Of a DNA stretch of 64,000 bases, positions 41,774 through 50,047 are shown piece by piece. Position 1 is the first letter of the stretch, and the number at the start of each line of letters is the position of its first letter. The stretch comes from Bradyrhizobium iriomotense (GTDB lineage Bacteria; Pseudomonadota; Alphaproteobacteria; Rhizobiales; Xanthobacteraceae), in contig NZ_BSOW01000008.1 of the NCBI RefSeq assembly GCF_030160715.1, positions 186,001 to 250,000 on the forward strand, written 5' to 3'. The position numbers were made by a program, and so were the translations under genes. Under the pieces are notes generated by a model that was not told the DNA's origin, ran no database searches, and saw nothing but the letters and a program-made list of their open reading frames with translations.

Positions 41774-42457
41774 TCAGACATCCTCGGGATTGTCGACATA
41801 GACGAGCCCGGCTTTCGCCAGAGCCTCGCGCATGTTGTACATGTCGAGGCCAAGCTCGCCCGAGGCAAGGCGATTGCGCTTGCCGCTCTCGTCCGCATTG
41901 CGCTTCCCGGCCCTTTCGGCAACCTCGGCCGCGACCCGCTTCGGCACCACCACGACACCATCGTCGTCCGCGACCACGATATCGCCGGGCTCGACGTTGA
42001 CCCCCGCGCAGACCACGGGAACATTGACCGAACCAAGCGTCGCCTTGACCGTGCCCTTAGCCGAGACGGCGCGCGACCACACCGGAAATCTCATCTCATG
42101 CAGCGCATGCACGTCACGGCAGCCGGCATCGATGACGAGCCCCTGCACACCGCGCGCGTGAAGCGAGGTTGCGAGCAGCTCGCCAAACATGCCGTCGGTA
42201 TTATCCGTGGTGCAGCCGACGACGAGAACGTCACCCCGCCTGCATTGCTCGACAGCGACATGGATCATCCAGTTGTCGCCGGGCTGCGCCAGCACGGTGA
42301 CCGCGGGGCCGGCGATCTGCGCACCGGGCCAGATCGGGCGCATATAGGGCTTCATCAGCCCGAGGCGGCCCATCGCCTCGTGCACGGTGGAGACGCCATA
42401 GATCGCCATGCCGGCAGGATCGGCGCGCTTGATGTTGCGAACGACGACCGGCTTCAT
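41774..42457 (-). CDS. ligK: 4-carboxy-4-hydroxy-2-oxoadipate aldolase (LigK/GalC family)
   Basis: 227 aa, RraA-like fold. Key blocks: [21 protein letters not shown] (residues about 93-113) with the Arg and Asp of the active site, then [19 protein letters not shown] and [25 protein letters not shown] metal region. Class II pyruvate aldolases of this family cleave 4-carboxy-4-hydroxy-2-oxoadipate to pyruvate and oxaloacetate and also decarboxylate oxaloacetate, using a divalent metal. Its start overlaps the galB stop as ATGA; this pairing is the lower gallate/protocatechuate-4,5 pathway. Confidence 0.9.
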   Translation of the reverse strand: MKPVVVRNIKRADPAGMAIYGVSTVHEAMGRLGLMKPYMRPIWPGAQIAGPAVTVLAQPGDNWMIHVAVEQCRRGDVLVVGCTTDNTDGMFGELLATSLHARGVQGLVIDAGCRDVHALHEMRFPVWSRAVSAKGTVKATLGSVNVPVVCAGVNVEPGDIVVADDDGVVVVPKRVAAEVAERAGKRNADESGKRNRLASGELGLDMYNMREALAKAGLVYVDNPEDV

Positions 42458-43167
42458 GCCAAGACCTCCTCGACCGTGGGGAACAGGCGCTGATAGGCCT
42501 CGCCGTAAGTCATGGGCACGCCCGTGTTGCGGCTGCCCTGGATGCCACGGTTGAGCGCGACGCGCTCATAATAGCCCCAGAGATGCTTTTGCGCGGCGAG
42601 GATCTGGAACGCCTCGTACTTCTCCTTCCAGACCTCGTCGATTTTGAGAATCAAGTTCGGCTTGAAGTTGCACATCTCGGGCTGATGCGGCTCGAACAGG
42701 AACACCGGCGGCGCGGCGTATTTATACTGCGCTCCGGGCTTGTGACCCATCGCCTGCGCGACCACGCGGGTCTCCTGCGCGAAATGCGCCGCGTTCGGAT
42801 GGTCGAAATTATAGGGATCCTCGAGCGCATGGGTCAGCACGAAGCTCGGGCTGAGCTCGCGGTAGATATCGACCATGCGATCGAAATGCGCTTCGTTCAG
42901 CCTCAGCGGATAGTCGCCGCAGTCGAAGAACTCGATCTCGGCGCCCAGGAGCTTGGCGGCGCGCTCGGCCTCGTCCTTACGGCCGGCCTTCACCGATTCC
43001 AGCGTCGCGCCCTTTTCCTTCCAGGCGAACTGGCTTTCGCCGCGCTCGCCGAAGGACATGCAGACGATCTTCATGCGGTAGCCCTTCTTGGCATGCAGCG
43101 CGATGGCGCCGCCCGCGCGCCAGACGAAATCGCCGGGATGGGCGGTAATCACTAGGCCTGTCTTCAT
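42454..43167 (-). CDS. galB: 4-oxalomesaconate hydratase (GalB, PIG-L fold)
   Basis: 237 aa. PIG-L deacetylase fold, with the usual AHPDDE motif changed to [18 protein letters not shown], as in GalB of Pseudomonas putida. Other shared blocks are [42 protein letters not shown] and [11 protein letters not shown]. GalB is a zinc enzyme that hydrates 4-oxalomesaconate to 4-carboxy-4-hydroxy-2-oxoadipate. It lies between the DctA-like carrier (68 bases upstream) and the aldolase (4-base overlap). Confidence 0.92.
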   Translation of the reverse strand: MKTGLVITAHPGDFVWRAGGAIALHAKKGYRMKIVCMSFGERGESQFAWKEKGATLESVKAGRKDEAERAAKLLGAEIEFFDCGDYPLRLNEAHFDRMVDIYRELSPSFVLTHALEDPYNFDHPNAAHFAQETRVVAQAMGHKPGAQYKYAAPPVFLFEPHQPEMCNFKPNLILKIDEVWKEKYEAFQILAAQKHLWGYYERVALNRGIQGSRNTGVPMTYGEAYQRLFPTVEEVLA

Positions 43168-43235
43168 GGGACAAACTCCCCTTTCATCTCTTCAAAGCTT
43201 GATCTGCTCCCCGCGCAAAGCAAGCAGCCAATTCA

Positions 43236-44537
43236 TCACGTCATTGCGGCGGGCACGGCCTCGCCGTTGAGCACGCGCTTCAACCGATCCGCGTCGAGCG
43301 CGCCTTCCCATTTGGCAATCGCAATGGTCGCCACCGCGTTCCCGATCAGATTGGTCGGTGTCAGCCCCTGCGACATCAGCCTGTGAATGCCGAGCACCAG
43401 CGCGACGCTGGCGACCGGAATGGTTCCGGTGGCCGACAGCGTTGCCGCCAGCACGACGAAGGCGGCGCCCGCAATTCCCGCCGCGCCCTTCGAGGTCACG
43501 AGCAGGATCAGCAGCAGCTCGATCTGCTCGGTGAGACCGAGCGGCGTGTTGGTCGCCTGCGCCAGGAACACCGAGGCGGCGGCGAGGTAGAGGCAGGTGC
43601 CATCGAGATTGAAGGAGTAGCCGGTCGGGATCACGAGCCCGACCACGCTGCGCTCGCAGCCGGCATTCTCGAGCTTGGTGAGCATGCGCGGCAATACGGT
43701 TTCCGACGACGTCGTGGCGATGCAGATCAACAGCTCTTCCCAGATGTAGCGGATCAGCTTGACGAGGCTGAAGCCGCACCAGCGCGCAACCGGGCCGAGC
43801 GCAATGACGATGAATACCAGGCAGGTGAGATAGAAGCCACCGAGCAGCTTGCCGAGCGAGGCCAGCGAGCCGACGCCGAACTTGCCGACCGTGAACGCGA
43901 TGGCGCCGAATGCGCCGATCGGCGCCACCCACATCACGAAGCCGACGATCGCAAATACCATCTTCGCGGCAACGTCGATCAAATTGACCAGCGGCGCCCC
44001 ACGCTCGCCGAGCTGCACCAAGGCAAAGCCGCACAGCACCGAGATGAACAACACCTGGAGGATGTTGCCCTCGGCGAACGCGCCGACGAAGGTGCCGGGA
44101 AGGATGTTCATCAGGAACGGCACGAAGCCGATCACCCCGGTCTGCTTGACATAGGGTTCGATCGCGCTGGTGTTGATGCTGGCAGCGTCGATGTTCATGC
44201 CGACGCCGGGCTTCAGGAGATTGATCGCGACGAGCCCGATCACCAGCGCGATCGTGGTCATGACCTCGAAATAGACGATCGCCTTGATGGCGACGCGGCC
44301 GACCCGGGCCATGTCGGCCATGTGCGCGATGCCGTGCACGACCGTGCAGAAGATGATCGGCGCGATCAGCATCCGGATCGCCTTGATGAAGGCGTCCCCG
44401 AGCGGCTGCATTTTCGCGCCGAGATCGGGATTGACGATGCCGAGCACGATGCCGGCCGTCATGGCGAGGAGAACCTGGACCCAGAGCTCCTTCCACCAGG
44501 CGCGGCTGCGCGGTTTGTCGATCGAGAGCGCCGTCAT
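43236..44537 (-). CDS. dctA: Dicarboxylate/cation symporter (DctA family)
   Basis: 433 aa, standard length. DAACS family: WVQVLLAMTAGIVLGIVNP at the start, IGFVPFLMNILPGTFVGAFAEGN, the substrate hairpin region TTSSETVLPRMLTKLENAG, VIPTGYSFNLDGTCLYLA (the NLDGT block) and ASVALVLGIHRLMSQGLTPTNLIGNAVATI at the end. Eight membrane segments and two re-entrant loops expected. DctA imports C4-dicarboxylates; inside this operon it may import a ring-derived dicarboxylate such as 2-pyrone-4,6-dicarboxylate. Its start overlaps the upstream amidohydrolase stop by four bases. Confidence 0.92.
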   Translation of the reverse strand: MTALSIDKPRSRAWWKELWVQVLLAMTAGIVLGIVNPDLGAKMQPLGDAFIKAIRMLIAPIIFCTVVHGIAHMADMARVGRVAIKAIVYFEVMTTIALVIGLVAINLLKPGVGMNIDAASINTSAIEPYVKQTGVIGFVPFLMNILPGTFVGAFAEGNILQVLFISVLCGFALVQLGERGAPLVNLIDVAAKMVFAIVGFVMWVAPIGAFGAIAFTVGKFGVGSLASLGKLLGGFYLTCLVFIVIALGPVARWCGFSLVKLIRYIWEELLICIATTSSETVLPRMLTKLENAGCERSVVGLVIPTGYSFNLDGTCLYLAAASVFLAQATNTPLGLTEQIELLLILLVTSKGAAGIAGAAFVVLAATLSATGTIPVASVALVLGIHRLMSQGLTPTNLIGNAVATIAIAKWEGALDADRLKRVLNGEAVPAAMT

Positions 44538-45409
44538 TCTCCGAACTCGAACAGGCGGGCCGGATTGCTGACCAGAATCTTCTGCTGGAGCTCCGCCTCC
44601 GGCGCGAACAGCGGAATCAGGTCGACGAGATCGCCGTCATTCGGCATCACCTTGACATTGGGATGCGGCCAATCCGTGCCCCAGATGACGCGGTCGGCCG
44701 AGGTCTCGACGATCTTGCGTGCGAACGGCACGGCATCGGTGAACGGCGGGCCCGCGGATGACACGCGCTCCGAACCACAGATCTTGACCCAGCATTTCTC
44801 GTCGCGCTGCATCAGCTCGATCAGGATCTTGAACGGAAGCTGGTTGAGCCCCTCGGATGCCTTGACCCGTCCCATGTGGTCGATGGTGTAGCGCACCGGA
44901 AGCCTTGCCAGCATGTCGGCATATTCCGGCAGGTCGATCGCATCGAAATGCAGGTCGATGTGCCAGCCGAACGGCGCAACCATCGCGATCACGCGGTCGA
45001 ACACGCGCTTGTCCGGAACGCCGCCGAGATGACGAACGAAGTTGAAGCGGCAGCCGCGGAAGCCACCTTCGTGCAGCTCGCGCAGGCCCCGTTCGGTGAT
45101 GGTGTCGTCGATATTGGCCACGGCCCGATAGGCGCCATTGCTCTGCGCGATCGCATCGAGCGCAACGGTGTTGTCGGTGCCGTGCACGCTGGCGTTGACG
45201 ATGACGGCGCGCCCGACGCCGAGCTTGGCGTGCAGCGCCCTAAAATCCTCCAGCGGCGCGTCGGGCGGCGTGTAGGCGCGGTCAGGCGCGTACGGATATT
45301 TCGAGCCCGGACCGAAGATGTGGCAGTGCGCGTCGCAAGACAGCGGCGGCAGCTTGAACTTCGGCGTACGCGTGTTCGGATCGGGCGGCGGAATGGTCGG
45401 CTTGTACAT
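44534..45409 (-). CDS. ligI: 2-pyrone-4,6-dicarboxylate hydrolase-like amidohydrolase (LigI family), cytoplasmic
   Basis: 291 aa, no signal peptide. SCDAHCHIFGPG holds the HxH pair (near residue 27); RYTIDHMGRV, KCWVKICGSERVS and WGTDWPHPNVKVMPNDG with the catalytic Asp match the LigI family. LigI opens the lactone of 2-pyrone-4,6-dicarboxylate to 4-oxalomesaconate without bound metal, the substrate for the GalB encoded two genes on. It lies 9 bases after a close paralogue and overlaps dctA. Some members of the broad family hydrolyse other lactones. Confidence 0.87.
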   Translation of the reverse strand: MYKPTIPPPDPNTRTPKFKLPPLSCDAHCHIFGPGSKYPYAPDRAYTPPDAPLEDFRALHAKLGVGRAVIVNASVHGTDNTVALDAIAQSNGAYRAVANIDDTITERGLRELHEGGFRGCRFNFVRHLGGVPDKRVFDRVIAMVAPFGWHIDLHFDAIDLPEYADMLARLPVRYTIDHMGRVKASEGLNQLPFKILIELMQRDEKCWVKICGSERVSSAGPPFTDAVPFARKIVETSADRVIWGTDWPHPNVKVMPNDGDLVDLIPLFAPEAELQQKILVSNPARLFEFGE

Positions 45410-45418
45410 CAGATATCT

Positions 45419-46381
45419 TCAGGTGAACTTGAACAGGCGCGCGGGATTGTCGACCAAGAGCTTCTGCTGGATCGCGGCATCGGGCGCATAGAGCGGGATC
45501 AGGTCGACGATCTCGCCGTCATTGGGCATGACCTTGACGTTGGGGTGCGGCCAGTCGGTGCCCCAGATCACGCGGTCGGGCGCGTTGTCGATGAGCTTCC
45601 TTGCAAACGGCACGGCGTCGTGGAACGGCTTGCCCGCGGCGGATGCGCGCTCGAGGCCGGTGATCTTGACCCAGCACTTCTCGTCCTTCTTCTGGAGATC
45701 GAGCAGCGCCGTGAAACCGGGATCATCGAGCCCCTTGCCCGCCTGCACCGTGCCCATGTGGTCGATCACATAGCGCGTCGGCAGCGCGGTGAGGACGGAA
45801 GCGAATTCGGCGATCGTGCCCGGCTCGAAATAGACATCCACATGCCAGCCGAGCTCGGCGACGCGATGCACGATGCGCTGGAATTTGGTCATGTCGCCGA
45901 CGCCGCCGAGCCGCTTCAGAAAGGCAAAGCGGCAGCCGCAGATGCCGCCCTTGTCCAGCGCCTCGAGCTCCTTGTCCGACATCTCGTCCTTGACGTTGGC
46001 GATCCCCTTATAGGCGCCCTCGCTCTGCGCGATGGCATCCGTGACCACGCGATTGTCGGTGCCGTGCACCGTGGCGTTGACGATCACGCAGCGATCGACG
46101 CCGATCCTGTCGTGCACGGCGCGGAAGGCCTCCAGCGGCGCATCGGCCGTGTTGTAGGGCCGGTGTTCCGCGAACGGATATTTGGCGGCCGGGCCGAAGA
46201 TGTGCGTGTGCGTGTCGCAGGATTTCGGCGGCAGCTTGAAGGCGGGTGTCCTGGGATTCGGATCCGGCGGGTCGATGGTCGGGATCGCCTTGGGCGGTTC
46301 ACTCGCCTGCCCGCGCGCTCCCGAAGCCCAGGCGGCCATCGAAACGCCCGTCAAGAGTTGCAAGCAGTCCCGCCTGTTCAT
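45419..46381 (-). CDS. LigI-like amidohydrolase with Tat-type signal peptide
   Basis: 320 aa. The first 26 residues (MNRRDCLQLLTGVSMAAW and following) have twin arginines, a hydrophobic stretch and an Ala-rich end, a plausible Tat signal, absent in the neighbour at 44534. The rest is a close copy of that neighbour: SCDTHTHIFGP, TVHGTDNRVVTDAIAQSEG, RYVIDHMGTVQ and IWGTDWPHPNVKVMPNDG. So the operon encodes one cytoplasmic and one probably exported lactonase. The exported form could open a pyrone or lactone in the periplasm before uptake. Separated by 72 bases from the upstream tetR. Confidence 0.85.
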   Translation of the reverse strand: MNRRDCLQLLTGVSMAAWASGARGQASEPPKAIPTIDPPDPNPRTPAFKLPPKSCDTHTHIFGPAAKYPFAEHRPYNTADAPLEAFRAVHDRIGVDRCVIVNATVHGTDNRVVTDAIAQSEGAYKGIANVKDEMSDKELEALDKGGICGCRFAFLKRLGGVGDMTKFQRIVHRVAELGWHVDVYFEPGTIAEFASVLTALPTRYVIDHMGTVQAGKGLDDPGFTALLDLQKKDEKCWVKITGLERASAAGKPFHDAVPFARKLIDNAPDRVIWGTDWPHPNVKVMPNDGEIVDLIPLYAPDAAIQQKLLVDNPARLFKFT

Positions 46382-46453
46382 TCCGCGTCCCCAGTCAAAT
46401 GCCGCCGGTTGCGGACAATGCGAGCGGCACGCTCGACGTCCGTCGGCGCTCGT

Positions 46454-47164
46454 CTACGTCTTGTTGCTTGCCGTCGCGCGCCGCCGTGCCGGCGCGGCCT
46501 GGTCGAGTGCCGGCGCCTGGAACGAGGCTACCGTCGCCTGAACGAGTTGCTCGATCGCAGCCGCCGCATCGCTGCCGTCGGCCTCGCCACGCGACAGGCG
46601 CGAGACGCGCTCCGGCGTCACCAGCGAGTAATAGAGCGCGCCGAGCAGGAAATGGCTGCGCCAGACGATCTCAGTGCGCGGCACATGCGGCAGGCTCTCG
46701 TGGATCGCGTCGATGAAGGCGTGGCTGGTGTCGTCAAAAGTCTGCGCGATGATGCGCCGCGCCACCTCGTTGCCCTCGGCCGACATCACGGCGCGCAACC
46801 GCGTGAACCGCGCCCCGCCGCCGGCGAGATCGCTGCCCGAGGTGAAGGCCGGCACGACATAGGCGCGCACGATTGCCTCGAGCCTGTCCTGGAGATCGCG
46901 CACGCGCCTGGCGGCCGCGAGCAGCTCGGAGCGGCGGAGATTCATCGGTCCGCAATGGCGGCGATAGATTTCGAGCAGCAGACCGTCCTTGGTTTTGAAA
47001 TGATAGGTGACGCTGCCGGGGTTGGCCCCGGCGGCTTGCGCGATGTCGCGCACCGACACGGCGTTGAAGCCGTTGGTCGCGAACAACTCTTCCGCCGCGG
47101 CGAGGATCGCCTCGCGCATGTTCGGCTTCCGGGCCGTCTCTTTGCTGGTGGGCTTGCGTACCAT
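46454..47164 (-). CDS. TetR-family regulator of the pyrone/gallate-type operon
   Basis: 236 aa from ATG 47164. HTH at about residues 17-62: REAILAAAEELFATNGF, VSVRDIAQAAGANPGSVTYHFKTKDGL. The C-terminal half is the ligand and dimer domain (YSLVTPERVSRLSRGE), with a basic tail (PARRRATASNKT). First gene of the minus-strand operon running to 39957 and divergent from the Bug receptor gene. A perfect palindrome lies 5 bases before its start codon, fitting autoregulation and control of both directions. Confidence 0.9.
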   Translation of the reverse strand: MVRKPTSKETARKPNMREAILAAAEELFATNGFNAVSVRDIAQAAGANPGSVTYHFKTKDGLLLEIYRRHCGPMNLRRSELLAAARRVRDLQDRLEAIVRAYVVPAFTSGSDLAGGGARFTRLRAVMSAEGNEVARRIIAQTFDDTSHAFIDAIHESLPHVPRTEIVWRSHFLLGALYYSLVTPERVSRLSRGEADGSDAAAAIEQLVQATVASFQAPALDQAAPARRRATASNKT

Positions 47165-47168
47165 GTGA

Positions 47169-47186
47169 TTTGTACTATCGTACAAA
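47169..47186. promoter_or_regulatory. TetR operator palindrome
   Basis: TTTGTAC (47169-47175) and GTACAAA (47180-47186) are perfect 7-base arms around TATC. It lies just upstream of the tetR start and 92 bases upstream of the Bug gene. Size and symmetry suit a TetR dimer. It is the only strong palindrome in this 114-base divergent region. Confidence 0.6.
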
Positions 47187-47278
47187 AAATCAGGTCTCGT
47201 CAACAAAAACGATGGGCGGCGCCTGGGTGGTCCGAGAGGGGCGCCCGGATGGAGACTCGCCCCGGGGAGCGCTGGAAG

Positions 47279-48256
47279 ATGCCGGGTTTGAACACGAAAA
47301 TCGCACGTTTGCTGCTGGGCACGGGCCTGTTGCTGGCCGCGAGCGGCGCGCAGGCCGATAATTTCCCGAGCAAGCCGGTCCACATTCTGGTGCCCTATGC
47401 GGCCGGCGGCGCCGTCGACGTGCTCGCCCGCACGATCGGCCAGGCGCTGGCCAAGAGCTGGGGCCAGCAGCCGGTGATCGACAACCGCCCCGGCGCCGGC
47501 GGCATCATCGCCTCGCAAGCGCTGACGCAGGCACCGCCCGACGGCTACACGCTGATCCTGGTCGCGAGTGGCCATCCGCTCAACCAGTTCATCTATCCGA
47601 GCGTGCCCTACGACACCTTCAAGGATTTCACTGCGATCAGCGAGGTCGCCTCCTCGCCGCTCGCCATCGTCGTCGCCAAGGACAGCCCGTACAAGAGCCT
47701 CGGGGATCTGCTCGCCGCGGCTAAGAAGGAGCCGGACAAGCTCTCCTACGGCATGTCCGGCAACGGCACCTCGGCACACCTTGCCGGCGAGCTGTTGAAA
47801 TACATGGCCGGCGTGAAGATCGTCTCTATTCCCTACAAGGGCGGCGCGCCGGCGCTGACCGCCGTCATCGCCGGCGAAATCCCGGTCAGCCTCAATCCGC
47901 TTGCCGAAGCGATCGGTCAGCTCGAAGGCGGCCCGGTGCGTGCGCTCGCCGTGACGTCGGCGCAGCGGTCAAAGGCCCTGCCCGATATTCCGACCGTCAC
48001 TGAAGCCGGAGTATCAGGCTACGACGTCTCGGTCTGGTGGGGATTTCTGGGGCCGGCGAAAATGCCGCCGGAGATCGTGGCGAAGCTCGAAACGGATTTG
48101 AAGACGGCGCTGCAAGACGCAAGCGTGCTGTCGACCCTCGACAAGATCGGCGCGACGCCGGTCGGATCGTCCTCGAAGGAGTTCGATGCCTACATGCATG
48201 CGGAGGCGACCAAATGGGAGCCGGTGCTGAAGGCCGCGAACATTAGGGCGCAGTGA
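47279..48256 (+). CDS. Bug/TctC-family tripartite tricarboxylate receptor protein
   Basis: 325 aa from ATG 47279 (an ATG at 47249 would add ten residues before the signal peptide). Signal peptide about 1-27 (ASGAQADN). Bug features: FPSKPVHILVPYAAGGAVDVLAR, DNRPGAGGIIASQALTQAPPDGYT and GVKIVSIPYKGGAPALTAVIAGEI. Such receptors bind carboxylates, often through water-mediated contacts with the amide and Asp. No TctA or TctB membrane genes are near, which is common for Bug proteins. Its divergent position with the PDC/gallate-type operon suggests it binds that substrate. Confidence 0.9.
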   Translation: MPGLNTKIARLLLGTGLLLAASGAQADNFPSKPVHILVPYAAGGAVDVLARTIGQALAKSWGQQPVIDNRPGAGGIIASQALTQAPPDGYTLILVASGHPLNQFIYPSVPYDTFKDFTAISEVASSPLAIVVAKDSPYKSLGDLLAAAKKEPDKLSYGMSGNGTSAHLAGELLKYMAGVKIVSIPYKGGAPALTAVIAGEIPVSLNPLAEAIGQLEGGPVRALAVTSAQRSKALPDIPTVTEAGVSGYDVSVWWGFLGPAKMPPEIVAKLETDLKTALQDASVLSTLDKIGATPVGSSSKEFDAYMHAEATKWEPVLKAANIRAQ

Positions 48257-48313
48257 GATGAGCCGCCTTGGTCTGGCCGGCTCGGCGCGGTCAACGCACC
48301 ACGCGATCAGGCC

Positions 48314-48610
48314 TCAATGCGACGCGCCCTCGCGCTGCCAGACGATGTCAGGCGGATCGCGGAAAGCGAAGCGCAGCAGATGCCGCGTGACGATGTCCTG
48401 AAGCTGCGCGAGGCGCTCTGCGTCCTCGGCTTCCGCCTTCAGGGTCAGGCTGTCGCCGGCGGCGGCGAGCCGGCAGGTGCCGACCGAGAACGAAATCATG
48501 CCCTGCTCCGGCGTGAACTCGACCGACAGCTTGTGGGCAAAATGCTTGCAGAGCTGCTGCAAATAGATGGAGGCACGCTCCGTCGTCACCTGCGCCACCG
48601 ATTGAATCAT
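48314..48610 (-). CDS. DUF2218 family protein
   Basis: 98 aa. Features of DUF2218: ASIYLQQLCKHFAHKLSVEFTPEQG (residues 13-37, described by its HF-H-K pattern) and the middle GTCRLAAAGDSLTLKAEAED, ending LLRFAFRDPPDIVWQRE. Function unknown; members are often linked to siderophore or metal genes in other bacteria, but nothing of that kind is adjacent here. It faces the Bug gene end and the DUF763 gene start. Confidence 0.85.
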   Translation of the reverse strand: MIQSVAQVTTERASIYLQQLCKHFAHKLSVEFTPEQGMISFSVGTCRLAAAGDSLTLKAEAEDAERLAQLQDIVTRHLLRFAFRDPPDIVWQREGASH

Positions 48611-48784
48611 CAGACACCCTCTCCTTCACGACAACTGGTCGTTGTCCGGCCAGTAAGCCGCTTATCTGTCCCGCAGGCCAATTGCAGCTAACGATGCCGT
48701 GAGCGCCGGATGAGGCCGCATCGCTCTGCCCCGCCGCGTGGCCAGCGTTTCCAGCCGTGCAACCGGCGCAGAATCCGGTTATCA

Positions 48785-50047
48785 ATGGCCATGCCCCGAC
48801 GCACCGGCAGCGCCGACCTTCCTCTCCATACCGGACGGGTTCCATCCTGGCTTGCAAGCCGCATGGCCTCTCTCGGCGCGATCGTCACGCAGGCGATCGT
48901 CCACCATTACGGCCGCGACGAGTTCATGCAGCGGCTGTCGCATCCGTTCTGGTTCCAGTCGTTCGGCGCCGTGATGGGGATGGACTGGCACTCCTCCGGC
49001 ATCACCACCTCCGTGATCGGCGCGCTGAAGCGCGGGCTTACCCCGCTCCAGAACGAGCTCGGCATCTATGTCTGCGGCGGCCGCGGCCAGCATTCGCGCA
49101 AGACGCCGGATGAGCTTCTACAGCTTGGCGATCGTGTCGGATTTGACGGCGCAAAACTGACGCGCGCGAGCCGCCTCGTCGCGAAGGTCGACAGCGCGGC
49201 GGTGCAGGACGGCTTTGACCTCTATCTGCATGGCTTCTTCGTCACCGCCGACGGCAAATGGACGGTCGTGCAGCAGGGCATGAACGGCGAGAAGCGGCAG
49301 GCGCGCCGCTATCACTGGCACTCCGAAGCGCTGAAGAGCTTCGTCGATGCGCCGCACAGCGCGATCGACGGCCCCGTGCAAGGCGAGATCGTCAATCTCA
49401 CCGACCACCGCGCCGACGTCTCGCGCATCGCGCAGCTCGAGCTGCTCGCGGGTCTCGGTCCCGATCGCATCGTGTCCGAATTCGAACGTCTGAGCGGCAT
49501 CGAACCCGCGCAGGCCATGCTGCCGCACCTCATCATGCCCGCCCATCACGACGTGCGGCCGAAGGACGTCTTCGCTCGGCGCCTGCATGGCACATTGGCT
49601 GCGGCCGCCGAGCGCGGCCCGGTCGATTTTCCAGAACTGTTGCTGACGCCCGGCGTCGGCGCGCGCACCGTGCGCTCGCTCGCGATGGTCGCCGAGGTGG
49701 TGCACGGCGCGCCATATCGCTTCAAGGATCCGGCGCGCTTCTCGCTCGCCCATGGCGGCAAGGACCGCCATCCCTACCCCGTGCCGATCAAGGTCTATGA
49801 CGAGACCATTCGCGTCCTCAAGGGCGCGATCGAGAACGCAAAGCTCGGGCGCGAGGAGGAAATGCAGGCGATCAAGCGGCTCGACGACCAGGCGCGGCGG
49901 CTGGAGCGCAGCGCGCGGGGCCCCTCCGTCGAGGCCTATATCGCCGGCGAGCGCGCCGCATCGCCCGAGCTCGACGGGCGATCGGTGTTCGGCTGGGAGC
50001 GCGACCTTCTCGCGTCAAAGCGAGCGCCCGGGACGTCGACCGGCTGA
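48785..50047 (+). CDS. DUF763 domain protein
   Basis: 420 aa from ATG 48785 (or 48791, MPRRTGSADLP). DUF763 hallmarks: WLASRMASLGAIVTQAIVHHYG, FWFQSFGAVMGMDWHSSGITTSV, GGRGQHSRKTPDEL, GFDLYLHGFFVTADGKWTVVQQGM and LLLTPGVGARTVRSLAMVAEV, the last resembling a helix-hairpin-helix. The family is conserved in archaea and bacteria; a nucleic-acid role has been suspected, but I know of no proven activity. The C-terminal 60 residues are charged and helical. The final 112 bases are also coding, on the other strand, for the P450 C terminus. Confidence 0.85.
   Translation: MAMPRRTGSADLPLHTGRVPSWLASRMASLGAIVTQAIVHHYGRDEFMQRLSHPFWFQSFGAVMGMDWHSSGITTSVIGALKRGLTPLQNELGIYVCGGRGQHSRKTPDELLQLGDRVGFDGAKLTRASRLVAKVDSAAVQDGFDLYLHGFFVTADGKWTVVQQGMNGEKRQARRYHWHSEALKSFVDAPHSAIDGPVQGEIVNLTDHRADVSRIAQLELLAGLGPDRIVSEFERLSGIEPAQAMLPHLIMPAHHDVRPKDVFARRLHGTLAAAAERGPVDFPELLLTPGVGARTVRSLAMVAEVVHGAPYRFKDPARFSLAHGGKDRHPYPVPIKVYDETIRVLKGAIENAKLGREEEMQAIKRLDDQARRLERSARGPSVEAYIAGERAASPELDGRSVFGWERDLLASKRAPGTSTG

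Noticed and set aside
44876..47278. Very long plus-strand open frame running into the Bug gene
   Set aside because: Only the part from 47279 is a protein with signal peptide and Bug fold. The earlier part is antisense to the LigI-like and tetR genes.
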